The position numbers and the translations under genes were made by a program. A stretch of 64,000 nucleotides of DNA. It comes from Shewanella marinintestina. Its GTDB lineage: Bacteria > Pseudomonadota > Gammaproteobacteria > Enterobacterales > Shewanellaceae. Each line of letters opens with the position of its first letter. The first letter of the stretch is position 1. The notes beneath the pieces are model-generated. The model had not been told where the DNA came from. It made no database searches and saw nothing but the letters and a program-made list of their open reading frames with translations. This document shows, piece after piece, positions 40,155 to 50,177 of the stretch. The DNA lies in assembly GCF_023283845.1 (NCBI RefSeq), contig NZ_JAKILC010000001.1:465998-529997 (forward strand), given 5' to 3'.

Positions 40155-41186
40155 GTGGCAATTTTCAATCACATCTCTTTCGACGACCATGAACAGGTCG
40201 TTTTTTGTCATGATAAAGAAAGCGGCTTAAGGGCCATCATTGCAATCCACAATACTAACCTTGGACCTGCTGTTGGTGGTTGTAGAATGTGGAACTACGA
40301 GTCAGACGACGAAGCTATCACTGACGTTCTGCGTTTATCACGTGGCATGACTTACAAGAATGCAATGGCCGGTTTAGCAATGGGTGGCGGTAAGTCTGTT
40401 ATTATTGCCGATCCAAAAGTACAAGACCGTGAAGCGTTATTTAGAGCTTTTGGTCGCTGCATCGATACTTTAGGTGGTAAATACTACTCAGCTGAAGATG
40501 TTGGCGTTTCAACTTCAGATATCATGATTGCTCACCAAGAAACCCCTTATATGGCTGGTCTTGAAGGTAAAAGTGGCGATCCATCTCCGTTTACAGCGCT
40601 AGGTACATACTTAGGCATTAAAGCTGCAGTAAAACATCAACGTGGCCTAGATAGCTTGAAGGGACTTAAGATTTCAGTACAAGGCGTAGGGCATGTAGGT
40701 TACTACCTATGCCGACACCTACATGCTGAAGGCGCAGAGCTAGTTGTTACTGATATCCATCAAGAGTCTTTAGATAAAGTTGCCACTGAGTTTGGTGCAA
40801 CGGTTGTTGCTCCACAGGATATCTACCATCAAGATGTTGATGTATACGCTCCATGTGCCCTAGGCGCCACCATTAACGACATCACGATTCCAATGATTAA
40901 AGCAACCATTGTTGCTGGTTGTGCGAATAATCAGCTCGCTGAAGTACGTCATGGAGAAATGCTAAAAGATTTAGGTATTTTGTACGCACCTGATTATGTC
41001 ATTAATGCAGGCGGGATCATCAACGTGTCTTTTGAAAAAGATTATGACGCGTCAGCTGCAACGGCAAAAGTAGAAGAGATTTATAATACCCTACTGACTA
41101 TTTTCTCTCATGCTGATGAACAAAATCGTACAACTGGTGATGTGGCAGATGAGATGGCAAGAGCCATTATTAACGCAGCAAAATAA
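40155..41186 (+). CDS. Leucine/valine (Glu/Leu/Phe/Val family) dehydrogenase
   Basis: 343 residues from a GTG start. Substrate domain GPAVGGCRMWNYESDDEAITDVLRLSRGMTYKNAMAGLAMGGGKSVII contains the catalytic Lys, and the NAD domain has VQGVGHVGYYLC, VTDIHQESL and APCALGATIND. Leucine dehydrogenases are about 340-365 residues, fitting this and not glutamate dehydrogenase. It oxidatively deaminates branched-chain amino acids, probably for catabolism. It is monocistronic with a terminator after it. Confidence 0.92.
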   Translation: MAIFNHISFDDHEQVVFCHDKESGLRAIIAIHNTNLGPAVGGCRMWNYESDDEAITDVLRLSRGMTYKNAMAGLAMGGGKSVIIADPKVQDREALFRAFGRCIDTLGGKYYSAEDVGVSTSDIMIAHQETPYMAGLEGKSGDPSPFTALGTYLGIKAAVKHQRGLDSLKGLKISVQGVGHVGYYLCRHLHAEGAELVVTDIHQESLDKVATEFGATVVAPQDIYHQDVDVYAPCALGATINDITIPMIKATIVAGCANNQLAEVRHGEMLKDLGILYAPDYVINAGGIINVSFEKDYDASAATAKVEEIYNTLLTIFSHADEQNRTTGDVADEMARAIINAAK

Positions 41187-41200
41187 GCTTTCTATTTTAT

Positions 41201-41232
41201 AAAATACCCAGCCTAAGTGCTGGGTATTTTTT
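41201..41232 (+). terminator. Intrinsic terminator after leucine dehydrogenase gene
   Basis: AAATACCCAGC / GCTGGGTATTT stem with a following T run. Confidence 0.9.
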
Positions 41233-41347
41233 TACCTTTATAACAGTGAGTAGCGATAACTTCGTAATTTAAATCTTCATATATACTAGCGAAGCTAGCT
41301 AACGTCTGCTTGAATTAGTAGCCATGCGTTAAAAAAGGCTGTGTTGA

Positions 41348-41692
41348 ATGGCAATATTTAAATATGCACTTAATCAAGACGTCATTGAGCTACAAGCCAG
41401 TAATTGGTGTGGCTTAGAGCAGATGTATATTAACGGAAAGCGGGTTTCTAGAAAGCTCAATTTCGGTCGAAAAAGTGAACATTCTCTAACACTAAACGAT
41501 GGTAAAGCCGCCAAGCTACAACTTTTACTCGATCCTATAACAGAGCAGCTTACTTGTAAGATCTACAAGCAAAACAACTTAGTTGCGAGTCTCAAGCAGG
41601 GGAAAAAAGAGTTATATCGTAGTCGCCAGTTAACCCAGCAAGGCATTTTAGCTATTGGCCTATTTATTGTTTTTTTACTGACCCTTAGCTAA
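41348..41692 (+). CDS. Small membrane-anchored protein of unknown function
   Basis: 114 residues. A soluble, Lys-rich N-terminal part (about 1-93) is followed by one hydrophobic C-terminal helix (GILAIGLFIVFLLTLS), so it is probably a tail-anchored inner-membrane protein with its bulk in the cytoplasm. The soluble part opens with FKYALNQDVIELQASNWCGLEQMYINGKRVSRK, consistent with small beta-rich fold. I do not recognise a named family and no neighbour hints at a job. Confidence 0.65.
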   Translation: MAIFKYALNQDVIELQASNWCGLEQMYINGKRVSRKLNFGRKSEHSLTLNDGKAAKLQLLLDPITEQLTCKIYKQNNLVASLKQGKKELYRSRQLTQQGILAIGLFIVFLLTLS

Positions 41693-41732
41693 TTCAAACC
41701 TATTAATCCCCCAGCCAACCACTAAAAACAAT

Positions 41733-42179
41733 TTACTCACATAACACTATGCTGTTATTGGTTATACAAATTAACTGTGTGTTTTGATAGTTACCACTAC
41801 CAGCTGTCACCGTGGTCACTGCAAGTTTTTGTTTATCCGGTCCATTTTCTATTAACTTGGTGGTTAAAATTGTACCATCACGAACAAAATTCACCGCAGC
41901 AACAAAATCTCCAACATTCAAGTCTCGGTATAGTTTTACGCTAGCACTGCCGATTGAGCGAGGCTCTAGACGCCCTTCTTCAACAATTAAACTATTGCCA
42001 TTAGCCAAGGTGATTGTTTGTAGATAACCGGCACTCTTTTTGGGATTTCGTATGCTATCAGCGACCATAGAATTGGAATTATTTGCCCCCTCTTCAATGG
42101 GTTTGTCTTTACTCTTATTAATATTTATCGAGCAGCTACTAACAAAAATAACCATACAAACAACGGCTAATCTGTACAT
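41733..42179 (-). CDS. Small predicted lipoprotein
   Basis: 148 residues. A short signal with lipobox VSSC (Cys16) is followed by a Lys/Asn-rich linker and a beta-rich domain with TITLANGNSLIVEEGRLEPRSIGSASVKLY. Cys pairs near the C-terminus (LICITNNSIVLCE) could form a disulfide. I do not recognise a family. It is convergent with the tail-anchored protein gene. Confidence 0.65.
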   Translation of the reverse strand: MYRLAVVCMVIFVSSCSININKSKDKPIEEGANNSNSMVADSIRNPKKSAGYLQTITLANGNSLIVEEGRLEPRSIGSASVKLYRDLNVGDFVAAVNFVRDGTILTTKLIENGPDKQKLAVTTVTAGSGNYQNTQLICITNNSIVLCE

Positions 42180-42332
42180 AGAATTTCCTTAATATTACAA
42201 ACAGGTGTCATAGCCAAGAGGTGCTCCCAGAAATAAACCAAGCTAGCAATAACATCGAGGCTAAACCGAGACAAAATCACGCTTAAACAATTAAATAATA
42301 GCTGAGAATGTTGGCCAACAATGTGATGAATG

Positions 42333-42746
42333 TTAGTAGCGGTTTATTTTATTCAGTAAGGCTAAAAACAGCTCACGCTCTTCTTCAGCAAGATTATTTA
42401 AGAAAGTCTCGTTCACTCTCTCAGCTTCTCGAACGAGATCTTGCTCTAGCGCCTTCCCGTTATCGGTAAGATAAATTTGAAACGCGCGGCGATTTTCCGC
42501 GTCTTGATGGCGGGTAATTAATCCTTGTGATTGCAGTTGATCTAGCAGGCGAGTCATGGTGTAGTTTGCAACTGCGCAGCGCTTAGAGAGAGCGGTTTGA
42601 GTCACGCCCTCCTCTTGCCAAAGTGAAAATAGCACTGGCCAAAGTTTGATATCTAACTGGTATCGTTTAAGACGCTGATCTAACTCATTTTGTAGATCAA
42701 CATTCAAGTGAGAAACCAAGTCACCTAGACTCTCAAATCGATTCAA
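42333..42746 (-). CDS. MarR family transcriptional regulator
   Basis: 137 residues. The winged helix shows QEEGVTQTALSKRCAVANYTMTRLLDQLQSQGLITRHQDAENRRAFQIYLTDNG, with the usual wing DxxNRR. MarR proteins bind inverted repeats as dimers and release on small phenolic or oxidant ligands. No divergent efflux or detoxification gene is adjacent, so the target may be distant or itself. An inverted repeat GAACAA / TTGTTC lies upstream of the start (42818-42846). Confidence 0.9.
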   Translation of the reverse strand: MNRFESLGDLVSHLNVDLQNELDQRLKRYQLDIKLWPVLFSLWQEEGVTQTALSKRCAVANYTMTRLLDQLQSQGLITRHQDAENRRAFQIYLTDNGKALEQDLVREAERVNETFLNNLAEEERELFLALLNKINRY

Positions 42747-42817
42747 TTAGCACCTCCAGTTCGCTTTATAAGCTGCTTTTAATCTTACCACTTACACAAA
42801 AAGAAACTAGCCTAGAT

Positions 42818-42879
42818 GAACAATTATCACTCAAAATGATTTGTTCTACATATAAATCATTATCTTAAACCAGAACAAT
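42818..42879. promoter_or_regulatory. Possible MarR operator: GAACAA repeats
   Basis: GAACAA at 42818-42823 and TTGTTC at 42841-42846 form an inverted repeat, and GAACAAT recurs at 42873-42879. The site lies between the MarR-family and DUF1285 genes, which run in the same direction. Confidence 0.3.
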
Positions 42880-42902
42880 TTACCTTGAAGCTGTAAGTGA
42901 CT

Positions 42903-43346
42903 TTAAATGACAAAATCATCAATAAATCGATAAAAACAGGCGCGATTTAACCTTGCTTCAACTCCCTTCTCTAGCTGTAATATTACCGAAGCGTCAGCGA
43001 CTACAAAATGCGCTAATGACTCGACTTTATGCTCGGTGTTAATACTTGATTTAACCCAAAAGCTCCCGTCAGCTTGCTTATCATAATCAACAAGGATAAG
43101 TGCTTGAGTGGCTACGGAGACTTTGAGCTTTTCAACGGGAGTTATCAAAAAGTATTCCTGTTCAATGCGGTGCAAAATGCTCGCAAACAACTTACAAAAC
43201 TTAATTGGTAACTTACCACCTTGATAAAACCATTCTCCGCTATCAGTGATGACGAAGATAGCTTCTTCGCTGCATAGTGATGCCCCTGAAGTTAATGAAG
43301 AAATCGCTTCAGTAACTTGCTTGTGATCCAAATTCCCCTTTGACAT
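42903..43346 (-). CDS. DUF1285 family protein
   Basis: 147 residues from the ATG at 43346, which has GAGGAG five bases before it; an upstream in-frame ATG has a poorer site. The DUF1285 pattern is clear: GEWFYQGGKLPIKFCKLFASILHR, YFLITPVEKLKVSV, then a beta-rich C-terminal half ending FYRFIDDFVI. Structures of the family exist, but function is unknown. It is monocistronic downstream of a terminator. Confidence 0.82.
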   Translation of the reverse strand: MSKGNLDHKQVTEAISSLTSGASLCSEEAIFVITDSGEWFYQGGKLPIKFCKLFASILHRIEQEYFLITPVEKLKVSVATQALILVDYDKQADGSFWVKSSINTEHKVESLAHFVVADASVILQLEKGVEARLNRACFYRFIDDFVI

Positions 43347-43409
43347 TAGGCTCCTCATTTTCCTGTATAACGAATAACGGCTTCATCAACGTATATTGCG
43401 AAAAGCAAA

Positions 43410-43430
43410 AAACTAGCCCAAAGCTAGTTC
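43410..43430 (-). terminator. Intrinsic terminator after ydiJ-type gene
   Basis: On the minus strand AACTAGC / GCTAGTT forms a stem followed by a T-rich stretch, about 90 bp after the dehydrogenase stop. Confidence 0.7.
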
Positions 43431-43519
43431 TTTGTATTAAAGCTTAACATTCAATTTAAGCCATTTTGAGTGTCCATTAGTTCGCAGCCTCTATAAACAT
43501 TAGCCTAAATTCAATCAAA

Positions 43520-46500
43520 CTAAATTAACGTTAATAATGCCTCTAGCGGATGCTTTGGTTTAAAACCGCTAAAACGCTTAACTTGACTTCGACATGAATA
43601 ACCAGAGATCAGCACTTGCGATTGTGGTAGTTTAGATAAAGTCTGTTCCCAAGACATGCTATAGAGCGTTTTAGATCGCTCAAGATTCTCCGCTTCATGA
43701 CCATAAGTACCCGCCATACCACAACAACCCAAATTAACCGTATTAAGCTTAGCGCCAAAGTGCGCAAAGATGCCTTGCCATTCATTGGCGGTATTAGGCT
43801 TAGCGGTTGATTCTGTGCAGTGGCTAAACCAGGTAAACTCAGACTCACTAGCCTCTCGCTTGGGTTGATTTACAACGACTTCTAACAACCACTCATTTGC
43901 CAGCTGCACATGGAAGTTGCCACGAGCACCACCTAATACCTCTGCATATTCATCACGATAACAAAGTACCAAAGCTGGATCGATCCCCACCATTGGCATA
44001 TTAAGTTTCGCCACTTGATTGAGAAAATCTGCGGTAGACTTAGCGGTTCGAGCAAACTTATCTAAGAAACCTTTAATATGAATCGGCTTACCATTGGGTT
44101 TAAATGGCAATAAAACAGGTTTAAGACCAAGCTTTTCAATAAGCTGAATAAAGTGATAAACCGTTCCAGCCTCATAAAAGCTATTGAAAGGGTCTTGTAC
44201 CACCAACACATATTGGCTGCGCTCACTTTCAGGAATTTGTTGTAACGCCGCTAAATCATAACCTCGGCTACTGTGTCCTTCTAAGCGCTGCTTTAATGTC
44301 GGCACAGATAGCGCTGGCGCATCAACATAGCCTAAAGACTTTTTAATCACCCACTTGCTTAAGCTATTTTGTGATACCGCATTAACCAGTCTTGGTGCAC
44401 TCGCCATTAACGGCAATGAATCTTCGATTCCTGCGACTAAATAGTCTTTTGCTGGACGTAAATAGCGCTGGTAATAAATATCAAAAAACTGCGCCCTAAA
44501 CTTAGGCACATCCACTTTTACCGGGCATTGGCTCGAACAGGCTTTACAGGCTAAACAGCCCTTTAAAGACTCCATCACCTCATGGGAGTAATCATACTCT
44601 TTATCCATTTTTAAGCTGTTCTGTGCACGCTGTAGCCAACCTAGTGGCTTAGCACGAGCAAGCTCATTAACATCAACCCCTTCAGCTTCGAGTAAACGCA
44701 GCCATTCTCGCATTAAGCCTGCGCGCCCCTTTGGCGATTGTACTCTGTCGCCAGTGACTTTGAACGATGGGCACATAGGTGAATAAGCGCTGTAATTAAA
44801 GCACAAGCCGTTACCATTACAATTCATCACATCAGGAAACGCTTCACGGGTTCTAATTGGAATTTGTCTATCAAATGCACCGCGTTTTACGCTGTCGACG
44901 TTATAAAGCATTGGACCACTACTTTTAGGGGCCACCAGCTTACCAGGATTGAGTTTATTCTTAGGGTCGAATAAACCTTTAACCTCTTCCAATAATCCGT
45001 ATAAATGCTCGCCAAACACTGCTGGGCCATATTCACCGCGCACACCTTTACCGTGCTCACCCCACATTAAGCCACCGTATTTAAGTGTTAAGTCGGCCAC
45101 TTGGTCTGAAATGGTTTTCAGTAGCCTTTCGTCTTGCTCATCACACATATCCAGTGCTGGGCGAACATGTAATACACCCGCATCCACATGACCAAACATG
45201 CCATATTGTAATTGGTGGCTATCAAGCAGCGCTCTGAACTCTAAAATAAAATCAGCCAACTTTTCAGGTGGTACCGCCGTATCTTCAGCAAAAGCGATAG
45301 GTTTACGAGTGCCTTTTGCTGCGCCTAGTAGCCCCACCGCCTTTTTTCGCATAGCATAAATAGTGTTAATACTGGCTTTGTCAGATGTGACTTGATAACC
45401 CAGTAGACCGGCTTCGCTTTGACCAATTTGCGCAGTTAACATGGCTTCAAGCTTAGCAACTCTGGCTTCAACATCAGCTTGCTCACCAGCAAACTCAACC
45501 ATATTAAGGCCGTCAATTTCTTTATCTGGCACATCTTTGATCAGTGCTGACACTGAATGCCAAATAATGTCTTGTTTAGCAAGGTTAAGCACTTTTGAGT
45601 CAACGGTTTCAACCACTGTCGCATTTGCTTGTACTAGAGTTGGTGCATGACGCAACGCTGATTCAAACGAATTGTATTTGATATTGACCATCATGCGACA
45701 AGTCGGCAATGGCGTAATATTTAATTTAGCTTCAGTGATTACAGCTAATGTACCTTCAGAGCCTGCGATAATGCGCGATAAGTCAAAGTGTTCAAGCTCA
45801 TCATCCCAGACATTTTTCAAGTCATAGCCAGTTAAAAAGCGATTTAGCTTAGGAAAGCGTTGCTCAATTTGTTCACGATTATCCTTACACATATCAGCAA
45901 TAGTACAGATAAGCTGTTGACCTAATACATTATCGGTAACAGAGTCGAGATCTGCTAACAGCTCACGGTTTACTGGACGAGTAGTAAGCTCAGAGCCGTC
46001 AAATAAAATACTGGTTAAGCCCAGTACATGATCAGAGGTTTTACCATAAACCAATGAGCCAGCACCCGATGCATCGGTGTTAATCATTCCACCTAAAGTG
46101 GCACGGTTGGATGTTGAAAGATCAGGGCTAAAAAAGAATCCATGTGGCCTAAGCACATCATTAAGCGCATCTTTCACCACACCCGCTTGCACTTTTACCC
46201 AGCCTTCAGCGGCGTTAACTTCAACGACTTGATTCATGTAACGCGACATATCGATGATGATACCGTGAGTCAATGACTGACCATTTGTGCCGGTACCGCC
46301 GCCTCTTGCGCTAAATACCACCTCATCAAACTCAGCTCTTGCAGCTAGTAGCAAGGCCGCTTGAACGTCGCGTTGGCTTTTAGGATATATCACAGCTTGG
46401 GGCAAAAATTGATACACCGAGTTATCGGTCGCTTGGGCTAAACGCGCACTGTAACGGGTGTCAATATCCCCGGAAAATGCGCCCTCTTCTAATGCAGATA

Positions 46501-46555
46501 AAAAAGAAAGGTAAATTGGTTCAAGCGTTTGTTGATGCGATAACTTGGGTAACAT
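43520..46555 (-). CDS. ydiJ: FAD-linked dehydrogenase with Fe-S domain, YdiJ type
   Basis: 1011 residues from the ATG at 46555; a TTG five codons earlier is less likely. The FAD-binding PCMH domain has SARGGGTGTNGQSLTHGIIIDMSRYMN, the FAD-oxidase C-terminal domain has MFGHVDAGVLHVRPALD and WGEHGKGVRGEY, then a ferredoxin-like domain with CLACKACSSQCPVKVDVP and a CCG-type C-terminal domain (LGCCGMAGTYGHE). E. coli YdiJ (1018 residues) oxidises D-2-hydroxyglutarate. D-lactate is an alternative substrate for this architecture. A terminator lies after it and another separates it from ppsA. Confidence 0.9.
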   Translation of the reverse strand: MLPKLSHQQTLEPIYLSFLSALEEGAFSGDIDTRYSARLAQATDNSVYQFLPQAVIYPKSQRDVQAALLLAARAEFDEVVFSARGGGTGTNGQSLTHGIIIDMSRYMNQVVEVNAAEGWVKVQAGVVKDALNDVLRPHGFFFSPDLSTSNRATLGGMINTDASGAGSLVYGKTSDHVLGLTSILFDGSELTTRPVNRELLADLDSVTDNVLGQQLICTIADMCKDNREQIEQRFPKLNRFLTGYDLKNVWDDELEHFDLSRIIAGSEGTLAVITEAKLNITPLPTCRMMVNIKYNSFESALRHAPTLVQANATVVETVDSKVLNLAKQDIIWHSVSALIKDVPDKEIDGLNMVEFAGEQADVEARVAKLEAMLTAQIGQSEAGLLGYQVTSDKASINTIYAMRKKAVGLLGAAKGTRKPIAFAEDTAVPPEKLADFILEFRALLDSHQLQYGMFGHVDAGVLHVRPALDMCDEQDERLLKTISDQVADLTLKYGGLMWGEHGKGVRGEYGPAVFGEHLYGLLEEVKGLFDPKNKLNPGKLVAPKSSGPMLYNVDSVKRGAFDRQIPIRTREAFPDVMNCNGNGLCFNYSAYSPMCPSFKVTGDRVQSPKGRAGLMREWLRLLEAEGVDVNELARAKPLGWLQRAQNSLKMDKEYDYSHEVMESLKGCLACKACSSQCPVKVDVPKFRAQFFDIYYQRYLRPAKDYLVAGIEDSLPLMASAPRLVNAVSQNSLSKWVIKKSLGYVDAPALSVPTLKQRLEGHSSRGYDLAALQQIPESERSQYVLVVQDPFNSFYEAGTVYHFIQLIEKLGLKPVLLPFKPNGKPIHIKGFLDKFARTAKSTADFLNQVAKLNMPMVGIDPALVLCYRDEYAEVLGGARGNFHVQLANEWLLEVVVNQPKREASESEFTWFSHCTESTAKPNTANEWQGIFAHFGAKLNTVNLGCCGMAGTYGHEAENLERSKTLYSMSWEQTLSKLPQSQVLISGYSCRSQVKRFSGFKPKHPLEALLTLI

Positions 46556-46605
46556 AGCAACTTCTATCAATTATTATTCTTAGGGTATGTCTGCATTATA
46601 AACAT

Positions 46606-46635
46606 AAAAAAAGCCGCTAAATAGCGGCTTTTTTA
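46606..46635 (-). terminator. Intrinsic terminator after ppsA
   Basis: AAAAAGCCGCTA / TAGCGGCTTTTTT, a perfect stem with T tract on the minus strand. Confidence 0.9.
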
Positions 46636-46678
46636 ATGAAATGTTAAATCACGCAGATTTTAACAATCACATATACTG

Positions 46679-49048
46679 TTATGCGTGCGCTTCAGCTAGG
46701 TATAACCAAGTGTCGATAACGGTATCAGGGTTTAGCGATACGGTATCAATACCTTGCTCTACTAACCATGCTGCAAAGTCTGGGTGATCTGATGGGCCTT
46801 GACCACAAATACCCACATAAGCACCTTTTGCTTTAGCCGCTTTAATAGCAAGAGACAATAGCGCTTTAACTGCTTCATTACGTTCATCGAACAGATGACT
46901 AATAATGCCTGAATCTCGGTCAAGACCTAAAGTCAGCTGAGTTAAATCGTTAGAACCGATAGAGAAACCATCAAAATACTCTAGGAACTGTTCTGCAAGT
47001 AACGCGTTTGAAGGTAACTCGCACATCATGATAACGCGCAAGCCATCTTTACCACGCTCAAGACCTTGCTCTTTTAGTAGCTCAATCACTTGCGCCGCTT
47101 CATCAAGAGTACGTACAAATGGGATCATGATTTCAACGTTCTTCAGACCCATATCATTACGAACACGCTTAATCGCTTCACACTCTAAAGCGAAACAGTC
47201 GCGGAATGATTCAGAGATATAACGGCTAGCGCCACGGAAGCCCAACATTGGGTTTTCTTCTTCAGGCTCATAACGGTCACCACCTACCAAGTTAGCGTAT
47301 TCGTTTGACTTAAAGTCAGACATACGAACAATCACTTTCTTTGGATGGAATGCAGAACCGATAGTTGCAATACCTTCAACAAGGCGTGCCACGTAGTATT
47401 CTACAGGTGACTCGTAACCCGCGATCATCTCGTGGATCTCTTGTTGTAGTTCAGCAGTTTGATCGTTGAACTCAAGCAAAGCTTTAGGGTGAATACCAAT
47501 CATGCGGTTAATGATGAATTCAAGACGCGCAAGACCCACACCTTCGTTAGGAAGACGAGCAAAATCAAATGCTCTATCTGGGTTACCCACGTTCATAGTG
47601 ATCTTCATTGGCAGTTCAGGCATCGCGTCAACACGTGATGAAACAACTTCGAAATCTTGTAAACCACTGTAGATAAAACCGGTATCACCTTCAGCACAAG
47701 ACACTGTAATTTCTTGACCGCTTTGGATACGTTCAGTTACATCGCCGCAACCCACTACCGCTGGGACACCTAGTTCACGCGCAATAATCGCAGCATGACA
47801 AGTACGGCCACCACGGTTAGTTACAATCGCGCTTGCACGCTTCATGATTGGCTCCCAATCTGGGTCAGTCATGTCAGTAACCAGTACATCACCTGGTTGG
47901 ATTTGGTCCATATCGTCGATGGACTTAAGCACTTTAGCGACGCCTTTACCAATCTTATGACCAATTGCGCGGCCTTCACAAATTACATCACCTTGAGTTT
48001 TAAGGTGGTAACGTTCAATTAGCTGCACATCTTCACGAGAACGAACAGTTTCAGGACGAGCCTGTACGATATACAACTTACCGTCGTTACCGTCTTTAGC
48101 CCATTCGATGTCCATAGGACGACCGTAATGCTTCTCGATAGTCATGGCTTGCTTAGCAAGTTCTTGTACTTCTGCATCGTTAATTGAAAATTCACGGCGC
48201 TTATCTGCTGCGATATCTTCAATCTTAACTTGCTTACCATGAGATTCATCATCTGAATACACCATTTGGATAAGCTTGCTACCGATGTTGCGGCGTACTA
48301 CCGCTTTATGTCCAGCAACCAAACTTGGCTTGTGCACATAAAATTCGTCAGGGTTAACAGCACCTTGAACAACCATTTCACCTAGGCCGAATGAAGAGGT
48401 AATAAATACCACATCATTGTTGCCAGATTCAGTATCCATAGTGAACATAACACCTGAAGCTGCTGTATCTGAACGCACCATGCGCTGAATACCGGCAGAA
48501 AGTGCGACGCCTTTATGGTCGTAACCTTGGTGAACACGGTATGAAATAGCGCGGTCATTAAACAAAGAAGCAAATACATGCTTAGTTGCTTCTAATACGG
48601 CTTCATAACCCTTAACGTTTAGGAATGTTTCTTGTTGACCAGCAAATGATGCGTCTGGCATGTCTTCTGCAGTTGCAGAAGAACGCACTGCAAACGAAGC
48701 ATCACTTGTTTCTGAACTCAGCTTTTCGTAAGCCTCACGAACTGCTTGTTCAAATTCTGGGTGGAATGGGGTATCGATAACCCACTGTCTAATCTGTGCA
48801 CCGGCTGTAGCGAGTGCATTCACGTCATCTACATCTAGGGTTTCTAGAATTTCGTATATCTTCTGGTTAAGTCCACTTTGTTCAAGAAATTCATTGAACG
48901 CAAAAGATGTTGTCGCAAATCCACCAGGCACTTGAACGCCTGCGTTTGATAGGTTGCTAATCATCTCACCAAGAGAAGCGTTTTTGCCGCCTACCTTGTT
49001 AACATCGCCCATGCCTAATTCTTGATACCAGAGTACGTATTGCTGCAC
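46679..49048 (-). CDS. ppsA: Phosphoenolpyruvate synthase
   Basis: 789 residues. The N-terminal ATP-grasp domain opens [15 protein letters not shown], the swivelling phosphohistidine domain has [25 protein letters not shown] (catalytic His near 420), and the PEP/pyruvate domain has [17 protein letters not shown] and the catalytic Cys in [14 protein letters not shown]. It converts pyruvate and ATP into PEP for gluconeogenesis, which suits growth on acetate or lactate. It is divergent from ppsR, which inactivates it by ADP-dependent phosphorylation. Confidence 0.98.
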   Translation of the reverse strand: MQQYVLWYQELGMGDVNKVGGKNASLGEMISNLSNAGVQVPGGFATTSFAFNEFLEQSGLNQKIYEILETLDVDDVNALATAGAQIRQWVIDTPFHPEFEQAVREAYEKLSSETSDASFAVRSSATAEDMPDASFAGQQETFLNVKGYEAVLEATKHVFASLFNDRAISYRVHQGYDHKGVALSAGIQRMVRSDTAASGVMFTMDTESGNNDVVFITSSFGLGEMVVQGAVNPDEFYVHKPSLVAGHKAVVRRNIGSKLIQMVYSDDESHGKQVKIEDIAADKRREFSINDAEVQELAKQAMTIEKHYGRPMDIEWAKDGNDGKLYIVQARPETVRSREDVQLIERYHLKTQGDVICEGRAIGHKIGKGVAKVLKSIDDMDQIQPGDVLVTDMTDPDWEPIMKRASAIVTNRGGRTCHAAIIARELGVPAVVGCGDVTERIQSGQEITVSCAEGDTGFIYSGLQDFEVVSSRVDAMPELPMKITMNVGNPDRAFDFARLPNEGVGLARLEFIINRMIGIHPKALLEFNDQTAELQQEIHEMIAGYESPVEYYVARLVEGIATIGSAFHPKKVIVRMSDFKSNEYANLVGGDRYEPEEENPMLGFRGASRYISESFRDCFALECEAIKRVRNDMGLKNVEIMIPFVRTLDEAAQVIELLKEQGLERGKDGLRVIMMCELPSNALLAEQFLEYFDGFSIGSNDLTQLTLGLDRDSGIISHLFDERNEAVKALLSLAIKAAKAKGAYVGICGQGPSDHPDFAAWLVEQGIDTVSLNPDTVIDTWLYLAEAHA

Positions 49049-49174
49049 AGTTTTTATCTCCGCAAGTATATTTTAGTGTGGCTCTTCACACGAGAGCAGA
49101 GGCATCTTACACTCCATGACAACAAGCGTAAATGTATAATTTTATTTGTAATTTTATTACTACAAGAGGTCAAA

Positions 49175-49987
49175 ATGTTACGTAAAGTATTCTATATCTC
49201 AGATGGGACAGCGATCACAGCTGAGGTGTTTGGTCATGCGGTTCTTTCTCAGTTTCCGCTTGAGTTTGATGCACTTACGATTCCGTTTGTAGAAACGGAA
49301 GCAAAAGCAGAAGCTGTTAAAGCACAAATAAATGATTGTTTTATTACAACAGGTGAAAGGCCACTGGTTTTCCATTCCATCGTTAAACCGGAGATCCGAG
49401 ATGTTATCTATAGCAGTGAAGGCTTAGATTATGACTTTTTGAATACTTTTGTGGCGCCATTAGAAAAACAATTAGGTATTGCTGCTACTCCAGCACTACA
49501 TCGCACTCATGGTAAAACCAATGATAGTTACGAAGCACGCATTGATGCCATTAATTACGCAATGGAAAATGATGACGGTCAAACCATGAAACACATGGAT
49601 AAAGCAGACCTGATTTTATTAGGCGTATCTCGCTGTGGTAAAACCCCATCGAGTCTGTACCTCTCAATGCAGTTTGGTATAAAGGCAGCGAATTATCCGT
49701 TTACTGAAGACGACATGGATAACCTTAAGCTACCTGATGCGTTAAAACGCAATAAAGGCAAACTGTTTGGGTTGACTATTGATCCTGAAAGGTTACATGA
49801 AATACGCCAAAGCCGTATGTCAAATAGCCGATACTCTTCTTTGCGTCAATGTCGCTTAGAAGTCAAAGAAGTTGAAATGATGTATAAGCGTGAGCGTATT
49901 CCCTTTGTAAATACCACCAATCACTCGGTAGAAGAGATTGCAACTAAGATTATTGAGGCTACAGGGCTAGAACGCCATATGTTCTAA
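49175..49987 (+). CDS. ppsR: PEP synthase regulatory protein (kinase/pyrophosphorylase)
   Basis: 270 residues from the ATG at 49175 with AAGAGG upstream; a long in-frame extension back into the ppsA start region is not credible. The DUF299 family: [26 protein letters not shown] at the start and the P-loop-like [17 protein letters not shown]. It phosphorylates a Thr beside the catalytic His of PpsA using ADP and reverses this with phosphate. Divergent pairing with ppsA fixes the target. Confidence 0.96.
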   Translation: MLRKVFYISDGTAITAEVFGHAVLSQFPLEFDALTIPFVETEAKAEAVKAQINDCFITTGERPLVFHSIVKPEIRDVIYSSEGLDYDFLNTFVAPLEKQLGIAATPALHRTHGKTNDSYEARIDAINYAMENDDGQTMKHMDKADLILLGVSRCGKTPSSLYLSMQFGIKAANYPFTEDDMDNLKLPDALKRNKGKLFGLTIDPERLHEIRQSRMSNSRYSSLRQCRLEVKEVEMMYKRERIPFVNTTNHSVEEIATKIIEATGLERHMF

Positions 49988-50015
49988 CCTTTATCTAATC
50001 TATTTACTCGGAAAT

Positions 50016-50043
50016 TAAAGGCTTTTTAACGTAAAAGCCTTTA
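50016..50043 (+). terminator. Intrinsic terminator after ppsR
   Basis: TTAAAGGCTTTT / AAAAGCCTTTAA, 11-12 bp stem with a 6-base loop. Confidence 0.75.
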
Positions 50044-50177
50044 ATTTATATCAAATAAATATTGATATGATGCAATTTAGGCCCATTTTTAAGGCAATTG
50101 CCACTGTGCATAGCCAAACTATTAGTTATAATCCGAGGTAATCAGGCGAAAGCCCATACGAACGCTCGGTATTGTTA

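Noticed and set aside
49022..49174. N-terminal extension of ppsR into the ppsA start region
   Set aside because: The extension overlaps the 5' end of ppsA, and the conserved family start is at 49175 with an AAGAGG site.
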